A stretch of DNA of 64,000 nt from Silene latifolia (GCF_048544455.1 NC_133534.1:88317637-88381636), one strand, 5' to 3'; numbered from the stretch's first letter, positions 23,960 to 37,093 are shown. The notes: generated by a model not told the origin, from the letters alone. Numbers and translations are program-made.

Positions 23960-25014
23960 TAATCAAGCTCTTTCGTTTCGGATTTTCATGGCTCTAAGCC
24001 TTGTATTGAGTTGTGACTTAAACACTCTTATGTAAGTCATATGTTCATTACATTCTAGAAGTAATCAACTTGAATCAAACAATTTCTTTTGTAAGTTATA
24101 AGCTCTTTACTTTCTTAAAAGTAGCATGAATTCATCATTTTTAACAAGTGACGAATTTAACCTCCTAGGTTATGAAGAAACAATGTCTTACACAAAACGT
24201 CTCATGTAGCCAAGAAAGACCAGTTTCTTGCGACATAACATTCTCTCTGTGGCTCTTGAATAATTTCTCCCACTTTGTCTTCTAGAAATAAACTTGTATT
24301 TTAGAAAGATGACTTCATGAGCCGCAAACCCGTCGTGCTCGTGATAATTGCAAGGGAAAAATGAGCATTTGTTTCTTGTGAAAACTTACAACCATGGTAC
24401 CCTTACCATTTCATATCTCATATGATTCGATTTAGTGGAAAAATAATTTAGACAAAAATGATAAAATCCCCAAAAGGATCAAGTAACTCAAAGTAACTTG
24501 ATTGAAGTCCAAACCATATCGAATAGCGTTTGATTTCTTGTGCATCCACACATTATTTCATAATGCGTGCTAAGAGAGATTAACTTGTGATACTATATAA
24601 CATTTCCTTTGGCTTATATCAAAGTCTTCACTTTGATAATCCCATCACGACTAAATCGTGATTCCTTGAACTCTTGAACTTCTTCAAAGATTTCTCTATT
24701 TACCTTATTAAGTGAACACACTAGTGTCAACTTAAATCGTTGGTAAAAGATGATGATCAACCTATTTTGGATCGATGATTTACAACCTCGATCTCCTTTT
24801 CAACCAAAAGGCACGAGATATCTTGCTTTGAATACAAGATACGCATATACCATTAACAATCTAATGGTTTCAAGAGTACTTGATAACTCTTTGCGTTAAT
24901 CATTCCAGAATTTAAGGTTTAATCTTGGGTTACCAATTTGAATCTTATATCATCTACATGATATATCATTCTAGTTTGGTTTAGAATATAATCACCTTGA
25001 TAATGGGCTAGCCA

Positions 25015-26098
25015 TAGGGCTGAGCAAAAAATCCGATGATCCGAACTGATCCGAGATCCGATCCGTATCTGATCCGAAGAAACGGATATCTGATCCGAAA
25101 ATACATTTGGATCGGATATCCGATCCGAAAATTTCGGATATGGATCAGATATCGGATAGTAGTCCAAAAAATTTCGGATATCCGTATCCGATCCAAACTT
25201 AACCTTTAACTTTTTTTTTTAGAAAATAATATTTTACCCATCACACTTGGGCCTTCAAATACAACTGATTTTCCTCGTTTTCTACATTGGGCCCTTTTAA
25301 TAAAATAGCCTACCATATAAATAACACACAAACCCTAAAATCCCCTTTCATTTTTACACCATCACTGCATCAACCATGTGCGTCTTCATCTTCTCCTTGT
25401 ATTTTACCCAAATCTTTTAAATCAAGTTTGAAGAACAATGAAAAAAGAGCATTACAGCACCACTCCATCAACCACTAGTTAATTTTGACCTATCAACACC
25501 ACCGAGTCAACTCGGCGACCCCAGATCTGGCGCCTTCACTCATGGCGATCGCTACGACGACGACGCACGTGATAACGCCAACAACGGCCACATACCACCG
25601 CTTCATTCGTGCATTGTTGTTATCGTCGATCGAACACCACCGCTACATATTTCTCCCAAACTTCATCTGCTTCACTCATCCACCTCTTCACTCTATGTCT
25701 CTATCACCACCGGCAGCACCACCGACGATGCAACAACCACCATTACATATTTTTTTCCCCTTATTTCATATATTAAAATTCAGATCTTATACTAATTTTA
25801 TGTAAGATATTTTTTCTTTATTGTTAGTCTATTGAATGCATTGATTTCGATTTGTTGTGTTTCACAAATTTTATAATGAAGCAAGTTATGCTAGATTTTG
25901 CGGGTAAACAATGAAATTTTGGATTTTTCGGATCAATATTGGATAATCGGATACCTGATCCGATATTTTCGGATAGTAAAAATCGGATATCCGATCATTT
26001 CGGATCAGATAATGGATAATGAAATTTTGGATTTTCGGATCGGATATCCGAACCGAAAGTCGGTTTCGGATCGGATATCTGATCCATACTCTCCCCTA
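25015..26098. mobile_element. Non-autonomous hAT-like DNA transposon in the copia interior
   Basis: Flanked by an 8-bp duplication GCTAGCCA (25007-25014 and 26099-26106). The ends are TAGGGCTGAGCA and, inverted, TAGGGGAGAGTA. Subterminal regions of about 180 bp on each side are packed with GGATATCCGATCC-type repeats. No transposase is recognisable; reading frames in the middle show no known domain. Confidence 0.8.
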
Positions 26099-26109
26099 GC
26101 TAGCCATAC

Positions 26110-29100
26110 ATCAAATCGTGGTGTATAGGGTCACAAAAGTGAAAACGTCTTTTGTATCTTAACAAGCTTATATTCTTATTTAGAGTTTATGCACTTAATA
26201 GTCACAATTAAGTACAACTTTAAATCCAAAAACTAGATTGAGTACACAATTACTCTATCTCTCGACATTATTGTTGCTAGTCGTCATATTCTAATCATCT
26301 TATGTGTCGAATACAATGATGAAAACCTCCACTGGTTTCTAATATTGACGAAGTGGTACTAGCAAAATTTATGTTTAATCAAATAAACATTTAAAGAAGA
26401 AGGTCCCATTAGATGTCCCACAACTAACTTTTTGATACTTCAATAATTTGGGGTAGTTTCCTTTCTTGTGTCCAACATTTAAGACAATGGAAACTTTATT
26501 GGTCGGGATTGATAGGTTTAGTATCGTCATTTCTCAATAACTTTACTTTTAACATTACCTTGTATCAATTCCATTATTATCTTTACTTCTTGAACCTCGT
26601 TCTCATCTTAACGGTTTAAGAGAATGCTCCCACTCATTTCAATGAGTTTTTGCTTTGAGAAGCAAAATTGAATTCATGAAGATTACTCTTCATTTGTTCG
26701 TTTTAGTCTTAAAACTTTCATTGAAGTGGTTGCGTTATTTTGGTCAATTACGAATTCTTGACAAAACTAATTACCAAAACAATTTATCGCTTCAAGGTAC
26801 TTAATTCAATTAAGTATATGAATAACGATCCATTGTAAGTAGATGTGTTAGTCAAAAATCAAAAACCTGTTTGATAATGAATAACTTTTATCTATACTCT
26901 TTACAAGAGATCTTTCCAATGGATAATATGAGGTTTTAGAAGAAAATTCATATTTGTCTTTAGTTACGATGTTTTAATGGAGATTTGAATCTAAAATCGA
27001 AATGATATCGTATATGAATTGTGGTAAAGAAATAGAACAATATGATAACGGAATAATGAAAACAAAACATTCATCGTTATAATAATACTTGTAAACAAGT
27101 ATAGCATTTACATAGTGACCTCTACCCAACTATGATAAATGATTCCAAGATCCAAATTCATATTAACTTGGGCACGGGGTAGCCGATGAAACCCTTATCA
27201 ATATAACTCGGTGGATTAACTCTTTAATCGATTCTACTTTTAGAACTCTCGGTCGATAAAATTACTCTAATGTTTATCTATAGCCCAAAACACATCAACA
27301 AGGGCACGGGGTAGCCGATGAAACCCTTATCAATAACTTTTGTTGAGTTCAATCCAAATTTCGAATAAATGTGTCCATTATCCAAACCCACATTAACTTA
27401 GGCACGAGGTAGCCGATGAAACCCTCATCAACATGAATTCGGTGGATTAGGCATTTATCACCCACTTCCCCTACGTAACAAGGTTTGTACCCCGGGGTAG
27501 CCGAGTGCACTCCCTCGCGAAATAGGTTTTCATGGTTTCTACTATTTGGTAAGGCTATGTCTCAATTGATTGTTTTAGCGAGAGGTCATGTCAATTCATT
27601 ATCTATCACGTTTTAAGTGAACTAAAGCGGTGAACTACGATAATTTTAATTGACACGGTCGATTAACTCGATAAAGATGACAATGCATGTTCTAGTTATG
27701 GCGATTTAGCGATGCATGTGACATAAAATAAAATGCAAGCATAAAAATAAATAAATCCTAGTATGGCCTTTCCTAAAATAGAAAAACTATTTAACTATTA
27801 CATATTCGGAAACCAACTCCATTGGTCCCTTGAACTTCGGTTGTGGCATGCATCTCGAGGTAACACCGTCTTTATGTATCGCCATTCTTGAAGAAATCCG
27901 TCTTTGGGAACTCCGGAATGAATAAAATTACATAATAAATTACATGATTTCCTATTATACATTTGTAACTAAAATAAAATAAATCTATTAAATTACAAAA
28001 CGGTGATACGAGATCACAATAAAATTACAACCGAATCGATATTCCCATACATTTCGGGAAATATCAATTAAAATCTAAGGCCATACTAAGTAAAAATTAC
28101 ATAATTCAAAATTACATAAATTAAATTATGACAATCATAAAGAAAAATGCAGCATTATAATATGTATGAACATGCCCAATTTTATGCTAAATCGCCTTTA
28201 ATTAGCCAATATCGTATATTACTTGGTTTTTACGGATTTGCGTGATTTCAACATTTTATAATCACAAAAATTACATAAATTCATATTTATGCATAAGTTA
28301 ATTACCCTAACCTCTTAGGACTCAAAATTTAGTCTTCACTAATAATTTTACCATAATTAACTCATATTTATAAAATTGTTCATTAATGGACTAAAAAATT
28401 ACAAAAATAAGCTATAAACTTCAAATAAATCACAAAATTTCAAATAAATTCAAAATTTGAAATTTAAACTCATGAACATTCTGGAAAAATACCATGACAC
28501 TCATAATGTTTAAAAACTTAGGGTAAAAATTTCGAAATTTTTCCGGAAAAACAATGTTGCGGTTTATCGATTTTAACTAAAATAATCATAAAAACATGGG
28601 AAAAAATATATTCATTAACTTTTCAATTTTAGATCTGAAAAAGATAATAAAATGCAACATTGGACGTTTTTCCTTAGTCATAGATTATGTTTTATTAATT
28701 TTTCACTAATAATGTCACTATTTATGCTATTTTTCTTCAAAAATCCATAAATCATGCAAAAAGACTTCACTATAGCCCATTATTTTACACACACTTTGTA
28801 AAATTGCATGTGACAACATACTAAATTTCTATGACCAGATTCGAAATTTATCTCATATTAACCTATTTTTCACCTAAATCCGAATTTAATAATGAAAAAT
28901 CCATTTTTCGAGCATAACAAGTCCAAAAATTATGAAAATTTACAGGTTATCTCAAAATAATATATGTGCCAACATATCCAAAAATCACTGGAAAATTCGA
29001 AGTATAGCAAATTTTAGACCGAAAATGACATTTTTACTCATAAAATCATATTTAAATGCCATTATTGTATAATATGAACAATAAAAATCCGTAAATTTAA

Positions 29101-29250
29101 CCAAAATATCCTAAAACATTTTAGGACCAGAAATTTTAACATGCATGATTTAAATTCGTGATATATCACAATAACACAAATTTTACAAGTTTTATATGTT
29201 AATCTTTATAACTCGGAAAAACTTTTAACCGATTTGCATGCAAACAACCA
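26110..29250. other. Copia interior, 5' leader side, noncoding
   Basis: AT-rich, with no reading frame of note. Three near-identical blocks beginning GGCACGGGGTAGCCGATGAA lie at about 27170, 27302 and 27401, with a partial fourth near 27491. This is probably the untranslated leader and eroded gag region. Confidence 0.55.
27170..27510. repeat. Leader repeats of the copia element
   Basis: Three copies of a block of about 33 bases containing GGGTAGCCGATGAAACCCT, spaced about 130 and 100 bases apart, plus one partial copy reading CCCCGGGGTAGCCGAG. Confidence 0.75.
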
Positions 29251-29252
29251 TG

Positions 29253-29264
29253 GCTCTTGATACC
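29253..29264 (-). other. Primer-binding site of the copia element
   Basis: The minus strand reads GGTATCAAGAGCCATGG, close to the tRNA-iMet PBS TGGTATCAGAGC, three bases inside the right LTR. Confidence 0.8.
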
Positions 29265-29267
29265 GAT

Positions 29268-30585
29268 TGAAGGATAAGTAAATCTATATACTTAACATAT
29301 TCATATATGTTCCATTTTAATTTACTCATAAAATTAATGCTGATCTTATGCATGCAAACTAAAATAAAAGAAGATAAGAAAACATTTTCTCACCATATGA
29401 ATTTCGGTCATATTGGGCACCAACAAGATCTCCTTCTTGTTAGTTCTTGAGCTTTCCATTAATGGATGAACATACATGACCTCAAAATAGAAGCCCTCCA
29501 ATTAGTTGCACCCAAGACTATCCCTCAAACCCACAAACTAACATGTACTAGATGTTTATATTGTGGTTTACCTTAAATTTGATTACTAATACTCATATAT
29601 TACTTTGATAATTTTAGTAATCTTTTGAATAAATTTGGATTAAAATCTCATCCTCTTTGATGAAGATTAAGGAGAGAGAAGAGAGAAGAGAGAATATTCA
29701 TGAACATTTTGCATGTTGATTGAATGGTAATCTTAGAAGAATAATAGAAAGAACCAACACTACTCAATTAAGAGTAGTGTGGCCGCCCAACACATGCCCA
29801 AGGAGCATCATTGCTTTTCTTTTTCTCTTATCAAAAATATAGGTGTGTAAGAAATGTAAGACTAGTTGTAGGTAGGCATCATTATGTTTATTTTATCAAA
29901 TAAAATAAAACAACCAAAACCCCACTAACACACCCTCCATTTTCGGTCCATATACATAAAATGGACTACCATTTTATTTTGTCAATTTGTCATTTGTCAC
30001 ACACTATGTCACATATAGTATGATACATGTTATTAATTAATTTAATGCATATTTATCACATAAATATCATTTTATGAATTAATTAAGTTACATTCAACAA
30101 ATTGACTAGTGATACTTGATCACATAAATAAAATGGGTCAAATAATTATAATTCACAATATCTTGTACTTATAATCAACCATTCATTCTTATTTTTATTG
30201 TTTTCCAAACAATAAACAATTTTAGTAATAAAGCATTTTATTACTAAAATAAATCTTATCTAATCCCATTACAATAAGATATCAATATTCTCTCTCACAA
30301 ATCGAATTGTTCAATTTTAAGGAATTAATTAATCTGTATCGGTATACAACTAATTAACCTTTTCAATTAAGGGAATCGTCCTTTAGGTGTGACCTCAAGG
30401 GATCAACTGATCACCACCGTCGCACGACAGTAATGTCAAACTCTAGCCAGCCAATCATTACCGATATGTGTGGACCAGTTGACTATATATATTATGTATC
30501 ATCCCTTCCGTATTCTTGTAATGAGATTTAATAATGATATTTAAATCATGTGATCGCACTATTGTTGAGGACACATTTCCCAACA
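29268..30585 (-). repeat. 5' LTR of the copia element
   Basis: Pair of 20661-21967. Differences seen by eye are about a dozen substitutions and two short indels (an extra GAGAGAA-type unit near 29680 and an extra AATT near 30325). The duplicate target CCTAA follows at 30586-30590. Confidence 0.93.
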
Positions 30586-30590
30586 CCTAA

Positions 30591-30837
30591 TACGTACCCT
30601 CACCCCTTACTCCAGATCTCTGTGAACATCCGTGTTCATTGGCATCCACAAGAGTCATTCTAGACATAGAATGCTAAGGGTAACGATTGCTTAGTGTTCA
30701 TGTCACTACTTTGTGTCTTGACATGACACGAGGTATTCGAACGGTTCCAATTTCCCATAAAAATTGGTGGCGACTTCAACAAATGCAAACGCTTGTTCTC
30801 TCCTCCCAAGCGCCCCCGTGGGCCCCCGTTGTCCACA
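30591..30837 (+). repeat. 3' LTR of the Tat-like element, right part
   Basis: Continues the LTR after the copia insertion. The end is placed at GTTGTCCACA, giving TGT...ACA termini. An alternative is an earlier end near the GGTGGCGACTTC motif at about 30768. The left partner is outside the window, so neither can be checked here. Confidence 0.5.
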
Positions 30838-31196
30838 CAAATACAGCTCAAATACTCCATATTCAGCCTATTATGCCAAATTGCACATTTTAATTCAACA
30901 GCACCACCCACATATACTAATTTACATACCCCTTCCTAATCACAAATTTTCTAGAATGATATATATGCATATTGGTCATCACTTCAAAGTAGGAAGCCCC
31001 TACAAATTCATACCAATAAATAGAGTAATTAAAGGTTCAAATTTGACAAAAAAAATCAACATCCATTATATCTAAACACATTTACATGCAGTAAAAAAAT
31101 GAAATTATGGAATTGAGGGAGAACATGAAGAAAGAGAAAGTTAGGGAGAGAAAGCGAATTCCTCTTTTCTAGGGTTAATTTCATTATTCTTCTGCA
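30838..31196. other. Flank between the Tat-like LTR and the LINE
   Basis: No gene seen. The last 70 bases (purine-rich, GAGGGAGAACATGAAG...) are probably the LINE 5' UTR. Confidence 0.4.
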
Positions 31197-32562
31197 ATGG
31201 CAAAGGATAATCTCAATTCTCAATATTCAATTAACTGAAAGCAATCAAATACTAGTATACTCAATAATAATAATATGCAATCAATTAATAATTCTCAAAC
31301 TAATAATATACCAAATAATAATAATACTGATACGATTTCGCATTCTATTTCTCGGGATAGTGATACTAATCCGACCGTTACTATGGAAAGGGTAGCTGAA
31401 ATAGCTTTGATCAGACAGAAAGTGGCAAGTATGCTTGCAGCGGCGGGTTATGTTGTACCTGAGGATGTGAATTATACTGTAACGCCTGAATGGACGAAGG
31501 TAATGTCGAAACGGAAAACTAAAAGTGTTGATGGTAAGCTTGCCTCTATTGTTGAGAAGGAGGTTCTTGACAGTCTGACGAAAGGTAAACCACTCAAACT
31601 AACTGTAGAGGATGTCAAGGATGAGATTGAGTATTGGAATTTAGCTGTCTATGGATATCTTATGGGGGTGAATCCTCCCTGGGATGTTTTAGAGGGATAC
31701 TTGCATCGTATTATGGAAAAATCATGAGATTTCTAAGATATCTTTTCTGCCAAATGATCTTTTTGTAGTTCGTTTTGCTAAGTTGGCGCATAAAAAATTA
31801 ATGCTGGCACAGGGTATGCTTCTATTTGATGGCAAACCGATAATATTGCGTGCTTGGGACCCAAATGTTAAGATTTTAAAGGTTTCGGTGAAAACTGTAC
31901 CAATATCGGCTAAGCTAGTTGGTTTGTATTTGAAGTTTTGGGGATCTAACTGTTTAGAAAAACTAGCAGGCCTCATCGATAAGTTTGTCAAGATTGATGA
32001 CCTAACTATTTAGAGGGAACTATTGGGTTATGCCAGGATAGGGGTGGAAGTAGAGGTGGATAAATCCTATCCTGACAAAATCATGTTTGAGGATGAGAAT
32101 GACCAAGAAGTGACTGTACTTGTGGAGTATGATTAGCTACCTATTATATGCGTTAAATGTAAAGGGGTTGGTCATAGAGATGTGCAATGTAGAGGGAGGA
32201 CTGCGATGGTAAGGAGGCATGTTGCTGCCCAAAATAAGAATGCTCATAAGCAAGTTTGGAGAAAGAAGAATGAACGTTCTAGGGAGCTTGACCCAAAGGA
32301 GTTTCCTACTCTAAGGCCTTCTGGAAGCTTCTCTGAAAAGCTAGTTACTGATGGTGGCTCTGGTTTACTCACCTCAGCTTGTACACCACTGAATGTGCAG
32401 CAGAGCTCCATTTATACACCAGCAAGAGTTCTTACTAGGGTGACTAGACATAAGTTTAGAATGCCTCATGGTAAGGAAGGTGAGTTCATAGTGAATTTTA
32501 ATAGTGAACTGCTACATGCTGAAAAAACGGTTGATAAAGGGGGGGGCTTCTTCCTCTCATGA
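31197..32562 (+). pseudogene. LINE ORF1 (DUF4283-like and zinc knuckle)
   Basis: ATG at 31197 is interrupted by TGA at 31236-31238 in the same frame, then N-rich sequence. The DUF4283-like region includes YWNLAVYGYLMGVNPPWDVL and, after a frame change near 31715, FDGKPIILRAWDP. A CCHC knuckle CVKCKGVGHRDVQC follows near 32150. Stops lie at 32011-32013 and 32134-32136. ORF1 proteins of this type bind RNA. The last stop overlaps the ORF2 start as ATGA at 32559-32562. Confidence 0.82.
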
Positions 32563-35500
32563 CTAAGTTTGGAGTGTGGAATATTAGAGTTCTTAATAGT
32601 GATACTAAGCAGAGAGATGTGAAGTGGTATAGGCATCATGCTGGGGTATCATTGTTTGGACTCCTTGAGACCAGGGTCAAACCTAGCTCTCTAAATGCGG
32701 TAGCTAATAATGTATGTGGTCGTTAGTTTTTGATTACTAATAATACTTATCATATTGTTGGACGGATTTGGGTGTTATGGAAGAGCTAGCAAATTCAGGT
32801 AGTTGTAGTTGATATGGCTGCCCAATATATTCACCTCAGAATCAAAGATATAGGTCATAATGTTGAATTTTATGCTATTTATGTTTATGGTTTGAATAAG
32901 ATTGAGGAGAGAGTTCCTCTATGGAATGCCTTAATGAGTTGGAATATTGTTGGTCCATGGGTGGTGCTTGGGGATTTTAATAATGTGATGTACTCAAATG
33001 AAAGAATTGGGAAGATTGTGAGATGCTGAAATGATTCCTTTTCAGAATGCTATGACCTCTTATGACCTTACGAATATGAAGTTAACTGGTGCTTTTTTCA
33101 CTTGGACAAACAAACAACCTAGTGCTACAAGAGTTTATAGTAGAATTAATAGAGTTTTTGTTAATACTGCTTGGTTTACAGCTTGGCCAGACTACTTTGC
33201 TCACTTTGCTCCCGAGTGTTATTTTGATCATTGTCCATGTATAGTGGAGTGTGAGAGTGTCACTCTAGCTAGAAGAAAACCTTTCAAATTATTTAATATG
33301 TGGAGTAAAATTGATGAATACAAAGAGGTGGTTAAGAGTGGCTGGAGTTGTGACATTCAGGGTACCCCTATGTTTAGAATGGTTAAGAAACTGAAAAATC
33401 TAAAACCAATTTTAATACAGCTGAATAGGAAGCTCTTTTCTGATATTGAGAGAACACTGATATAGCTTATATAGCTCTGTTGGATTGTCAAAGACAAATA
33501 AAACTTGGTCCAAGGAACACTATGCTTATGGATGTGGAGTACCAATCTAGAGCAAGCTATTTGATGCTGGCTCAGAGAGGATTATCTTAGGCAAAAAGCC
33601 AACGTTCAGTGGGTTATAGATGGGGATGCCAAGACTGCAATGTTTCATAGAGTAATCCAACAGAGACAGATCCAGAACAAGGTGATTAGAATTGAGGATG
33701 TTGAGGCTAAAAGCTGTAATTCTCCTGAAGATATTATGCAAGGTTCTGTTGATTACTATGAAGACCTGGGGACTAATGATGAAACTACTGGTTTTTATCC
33801 CCATATAATTGACAAAGGTGTGAAGGATATCACTGATTATTGGGAGAGATTGTGTAAGCTTCCTACTAATGAAGAAATCAAGCCAGTTGTGTTCTCTATT
33901 CCGGAGGAGAAAAGCCCCGGCCCTGATGGATACTCAAGTTTCTTTTATAAGGCTAGCTGGGACATTATCCAAGGAGACATATGTAGGGCAGTTAAAGATT
34001 TTTTTCCAGCCTGGAAAGATCCTGAAGCATATCAATTGTACCAATTTAGTTCTGATCCCTAAAATAGAGAATCCTACCTCAGTCAAAGAATTCAGGCTAA
34101 TTGCTTATTGCATTACAATTTATAAGGTGATTTCAAAGGTTCTCTGCCAAAGATTATCTGAGGTGCTTTCTTATCTCATAAACCCTGCACAGTCTGCTTT
34201 TATTAAGGGTAGAAGCATCATGGTTACTATTTTAATCAGTCAAGATTTATTTAGGCTCTATACTAGGAAAACTATATCCCCTAGATGCATGATGAAAGTG
34301 GATTTGAGGAAAGCTTATGACTCCATTGAATGGAGCTTTGTGAGACAAATGTTGGCTAGCCTTAACTTCCCAAGAAGGTTCATTGACTGGGTTATGCAAT
34401 GTGTGACTACAACATCCTTTTCAATTGTGTTAAATGGTTAACCACGTGGTTTTTCCTATAGACAAAATGGGCTTAGACAAGGAGACCCCATTTCTCCTTT
34501 GTTGTTCACATTATGAATGCAATATCTAAGTAGGTTGCTGACAGAAGCAAGTGGATTCCCTGGTTTTAAATATCACCCTCTATGTAGAGGCATCAGCTCA
34601 CTCATCTCATGTTTGCTAATGACCTGCTCTTATTATGTAGAGGAGATTTAAGGTCAGTGTTTACCATTATGGAAGTGTTTACCCGCTTTTCTGGAGCTTA
34701 TGGGTTACAAACTAGTAGTGGGAAGTCTGACAATATTCTGAATGGCATTGATCCTGATAATGAAGCAGCAATAATTGCACCTAATGGGTTCAAAAAAGGT
34801 ACTTAACCTTTTAAATACTTGGGAGTGAACATTTCTCACAAAAGATTATCAAAAGCTGACTGCAATATCTTACTTGATAAAATGGTGAAGAGGATCACGG
34901 GATGGAACAAAAAGAAAATCTCCTATTCAGGAAGGCGAGTTTTGGTTAAGGCAGTCTTGGCCACAATACACAACTACTGGTCTCAAACTTTTTGTACTGC
35001 ATGTAGGAGTAATGGACAGGATCCTAGCTCTGTGCAGAACTTTTTTATGGGAAGGAGGAGAGGTTTACACTAAAGCTCCTCTGGTTACTTGGAATGTGCT
35101 ATATAAGGGAAAGGAATTTGGAGGTTTGGGCTTGCTAGATATAAAAATTTGGAATATGGCGGCTGTTGGGAAACTGATGTGCTGGATTGCAAAAAAGAAG
35201 GACCACCTTTGGATGCAATGGATTGACAAGATTTATTTGAAAGGCAGTGTATGGATGGATTATAAGCCAACTAATCCAAGTTCATAGGCATGGAGGAAAA
35301 TTTGTGAGATAAAAACGAAGATTAAACCGGCTATTATCCAAGGGAAGTGGATGATTGGTGATGATGAGTACTCAATATCAAAAGGATATTCTTGGCTAGA
35401 ACAGAACTACTCTCATGTTCAATGGCAAAGGAGTGTCTGGAATCGGTACAATCTAAGTAGGCACAACTTCAATCAATGGATCATTCAACATGGTAGGCTT

Positions 35501-35926
35501 CTCACCCTTAAGAGGCTTGGCACGTTTGGGATTACTCAACAATCCTTATGTTTCCTTTGTGGGGATAATAATGAGACTCACCAGCATCTTTTTCATGAAT
35601 GTATATATGTTGAGAGATGCTACCAAGATTTGTATCAGTGGTTAGATGTTCCATCTCAGTTTAAGGGGGTGACACATCCTGAAAAGATGCTAAGGAAAAG
35701 AGGTTGTTCTGATTTTGTCAGGCTGGTACTTATCTCTTTGATTGTGGCCCTGCACTATAACATTTGGAATGCAAGGAATGTTTGCAGACTTGAAGGTTAT
35801 GTAATGCAACCTGTCATTCAGGTTAAATGTATTCAGAGGGAGAGTAAACTGAGATTAATGACTATTTCTAAGGGGAAGCTGAAACGAGTTGATAAGCAAT
35901 GGTGTAAGCAACGGGTTCTTATGTAA
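32559..35926 (+). pseudogene. LINE ORF2 (endonuclease, reverse transcriptase, zf-RVT)
   Basis: The start MTKFGVWNIRVLNSDTKQ is followed by an AP-type endonuclease (LLETRVKP, VVLGDFNNVMYS). RT motifs then appear across shifted frames: PISPLLFTL, MMKVDLRKAYDSIEWSF, and FANDLLLL where FADDLLLL is expected (Asp to Asn, codon AAT near 34618). The C-terminal zf-RVT region reads CFLCGDNNETHQHLFHEC. Stops include one after VCGR (about 32725), one after VLWKS, and a frame break after ERTLI near 33463. The ORF ends at 35926. Such a protein would nick DNA and copy its RNA; this copy is dead. Confidence 0.88.
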
Positions 35927-36013
35927 GCTAAGGTCTAGAGAATGTTTTTTTCTGAAATATCTCAATTTTAATGGTGGAGTGTATAATATCACTTACATTT
36001 CAACAAAAAAAAA

Positions 36014-37093
36014 CGAAATTAAGACCAAAAAGTTTTTTTTAGACATAAACCTTAAAATTCGATTCAATCAATTGAAAAACAACAAATTGGGGGACAATAT
36101 CAAATTTGCATTAACACTACCAACAACAACAAAATGAAGATAAATTTAAGAGAAAATACGGTGTATGAATACTTACTCTTCGAAATAGAACCGTTAGACG
36201 ATGACACAACTTTGTCGCTCGTGATCTGTAGCCGTTACTTGACAATGGGGAATGAATTAAACTAGAAATTAAGGAAAAATTTGGGGAAATTTTGGAGAAT
36301 AGTGTGGAGGAAGATGAGAGGGCTTAGAGTTAAATGAGAGGTAAATAATAGGTAAAGTGAAATGATCTGGATAAATAGTCAAACAAATAGGCAAGGGTAT
36401 ATTGGTCACATTTTGACAAAATTCATCGGAAACGTCATCGTGGGTCACTTTTTAAAGAAAAGTGATATTATGGCTGTAATTTACAAAATTATATAAGGCT
36501 GTAATTTTCGAAAATTAATTTTTAAAAGGATGTAATCAACAATTTTCACTAATCCTCTATTTACTAAATGAATAGGCGAAACTCCAACTTTTCCCGCCTA
36601 AAACATATTTCCTCTAATAGTGGTTTGTATTTTTAGCATATACTATAGATGGGGACATGATAAGTTATAAATGGATATAATCTTTTGTATTTAAATATTT
36701 ATAACATTTAATATTTCACATTCTACACAAATTTATCTCCGATCTTTTTAGGATAAGGAAATTCTTTTTTTTTTTAAAGAACTTATTGATAAAAAATTAT
36801 TTACTTTTTATGATAAGAAGTTGCGGCTTAAATATATGGTATTAGAAAATATTTATTAAAATTCATTGACTTTTTATGATGAAAATTTGCAGCTAAAAAA
36901 TATGTTATTAGTAAATATTTGTAAATTAACAACATTAACTTCTCGGTAAAAAAAAAAATACGCATTTTATTACTTCTTACGATTTAATTTTTTATTTATT
37001 TCTCTAATCAAAATATATTAAGGAGAAACATGAAAAATAAGTGAATTGTCAAATTAAATTCTATATGTAATACACTAAAAGTAAAACTTTATA
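36014..37093. other. Intergenic AT-rich sequence
   Basis: No gene or element border was found in about 1 kb. Small A/T runs only. Confidence 0.5.

Larger units (their letters stand above)
20661..30585 (-). mobile_element. Ty1/copia retrotransposon, full length but coding-dead
   Basis: LTRs at both ends, a 5-bp duplication and a tRNA-iMet-type PBS on the minus strand at the right LTR define a complete 9.9-kb insertion. The minus-strand LTR begins TGTTGGGAAATGTGTCCTC. The 7.3-kb interior has no long reading frame; only RT fragments are recognisable. It carries a hAT-like insert at 25015-26098. By eye the LTRs differ at about a dozen substitutions over 1.3 kb. Confidence 0.92.
6562..30837 (+). 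mobile_element. Tat/Retand-like Ty3/gypsy retrotransposon, 5' end missing, with nested insertions
   Basis: On the plus strand the order is the end of Gag, protease, RT, RNase H, a second (archaeal-type) RNase H and integrase (to 11547). A 6.9-kb 3' region with two antisense genes follows, then a polypurine tract at 18469-18483 and a 3' LTR from 18486. Dual RNase H, a long 3' region and antisense ORFs are characteristic of the Tat lineage (Ogre, Retand, Tat). The 5' end lies beyond the Athila-like insertion and outside the window. The 3' LTR is split by a copia element with a CCTAA duplication. At least six coding disruptions make the element inactive. Confidence 0.85.
31197..36013 (+). mobile_element. 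L1-type non-LTR retrotransposon (LINE), degenerate
   Basis: Two ORFs in plant L1 order, the second with endonuclease, RT and a zf-RVT-like C-terminus. They are followed by a short 3' UTR and an A-run near 36004-36013. A target-site duplication was not found by eye; only GAAATTA is shared by both flanks. Many stops and shifts show it is inactive. Confidence 0.9.

Noticed and set aside
25287-25805. Reading frames of 63-106 codons inside the hAT-like element
   Set aside because: Low-complexity H/T/P-rich translations with no transposase motif.
31099-36020. GAAATTA as target-site duplication of the LINE
   Set aside because: Seven AT-rich bases with nonmatching neighbours are too weak to call.
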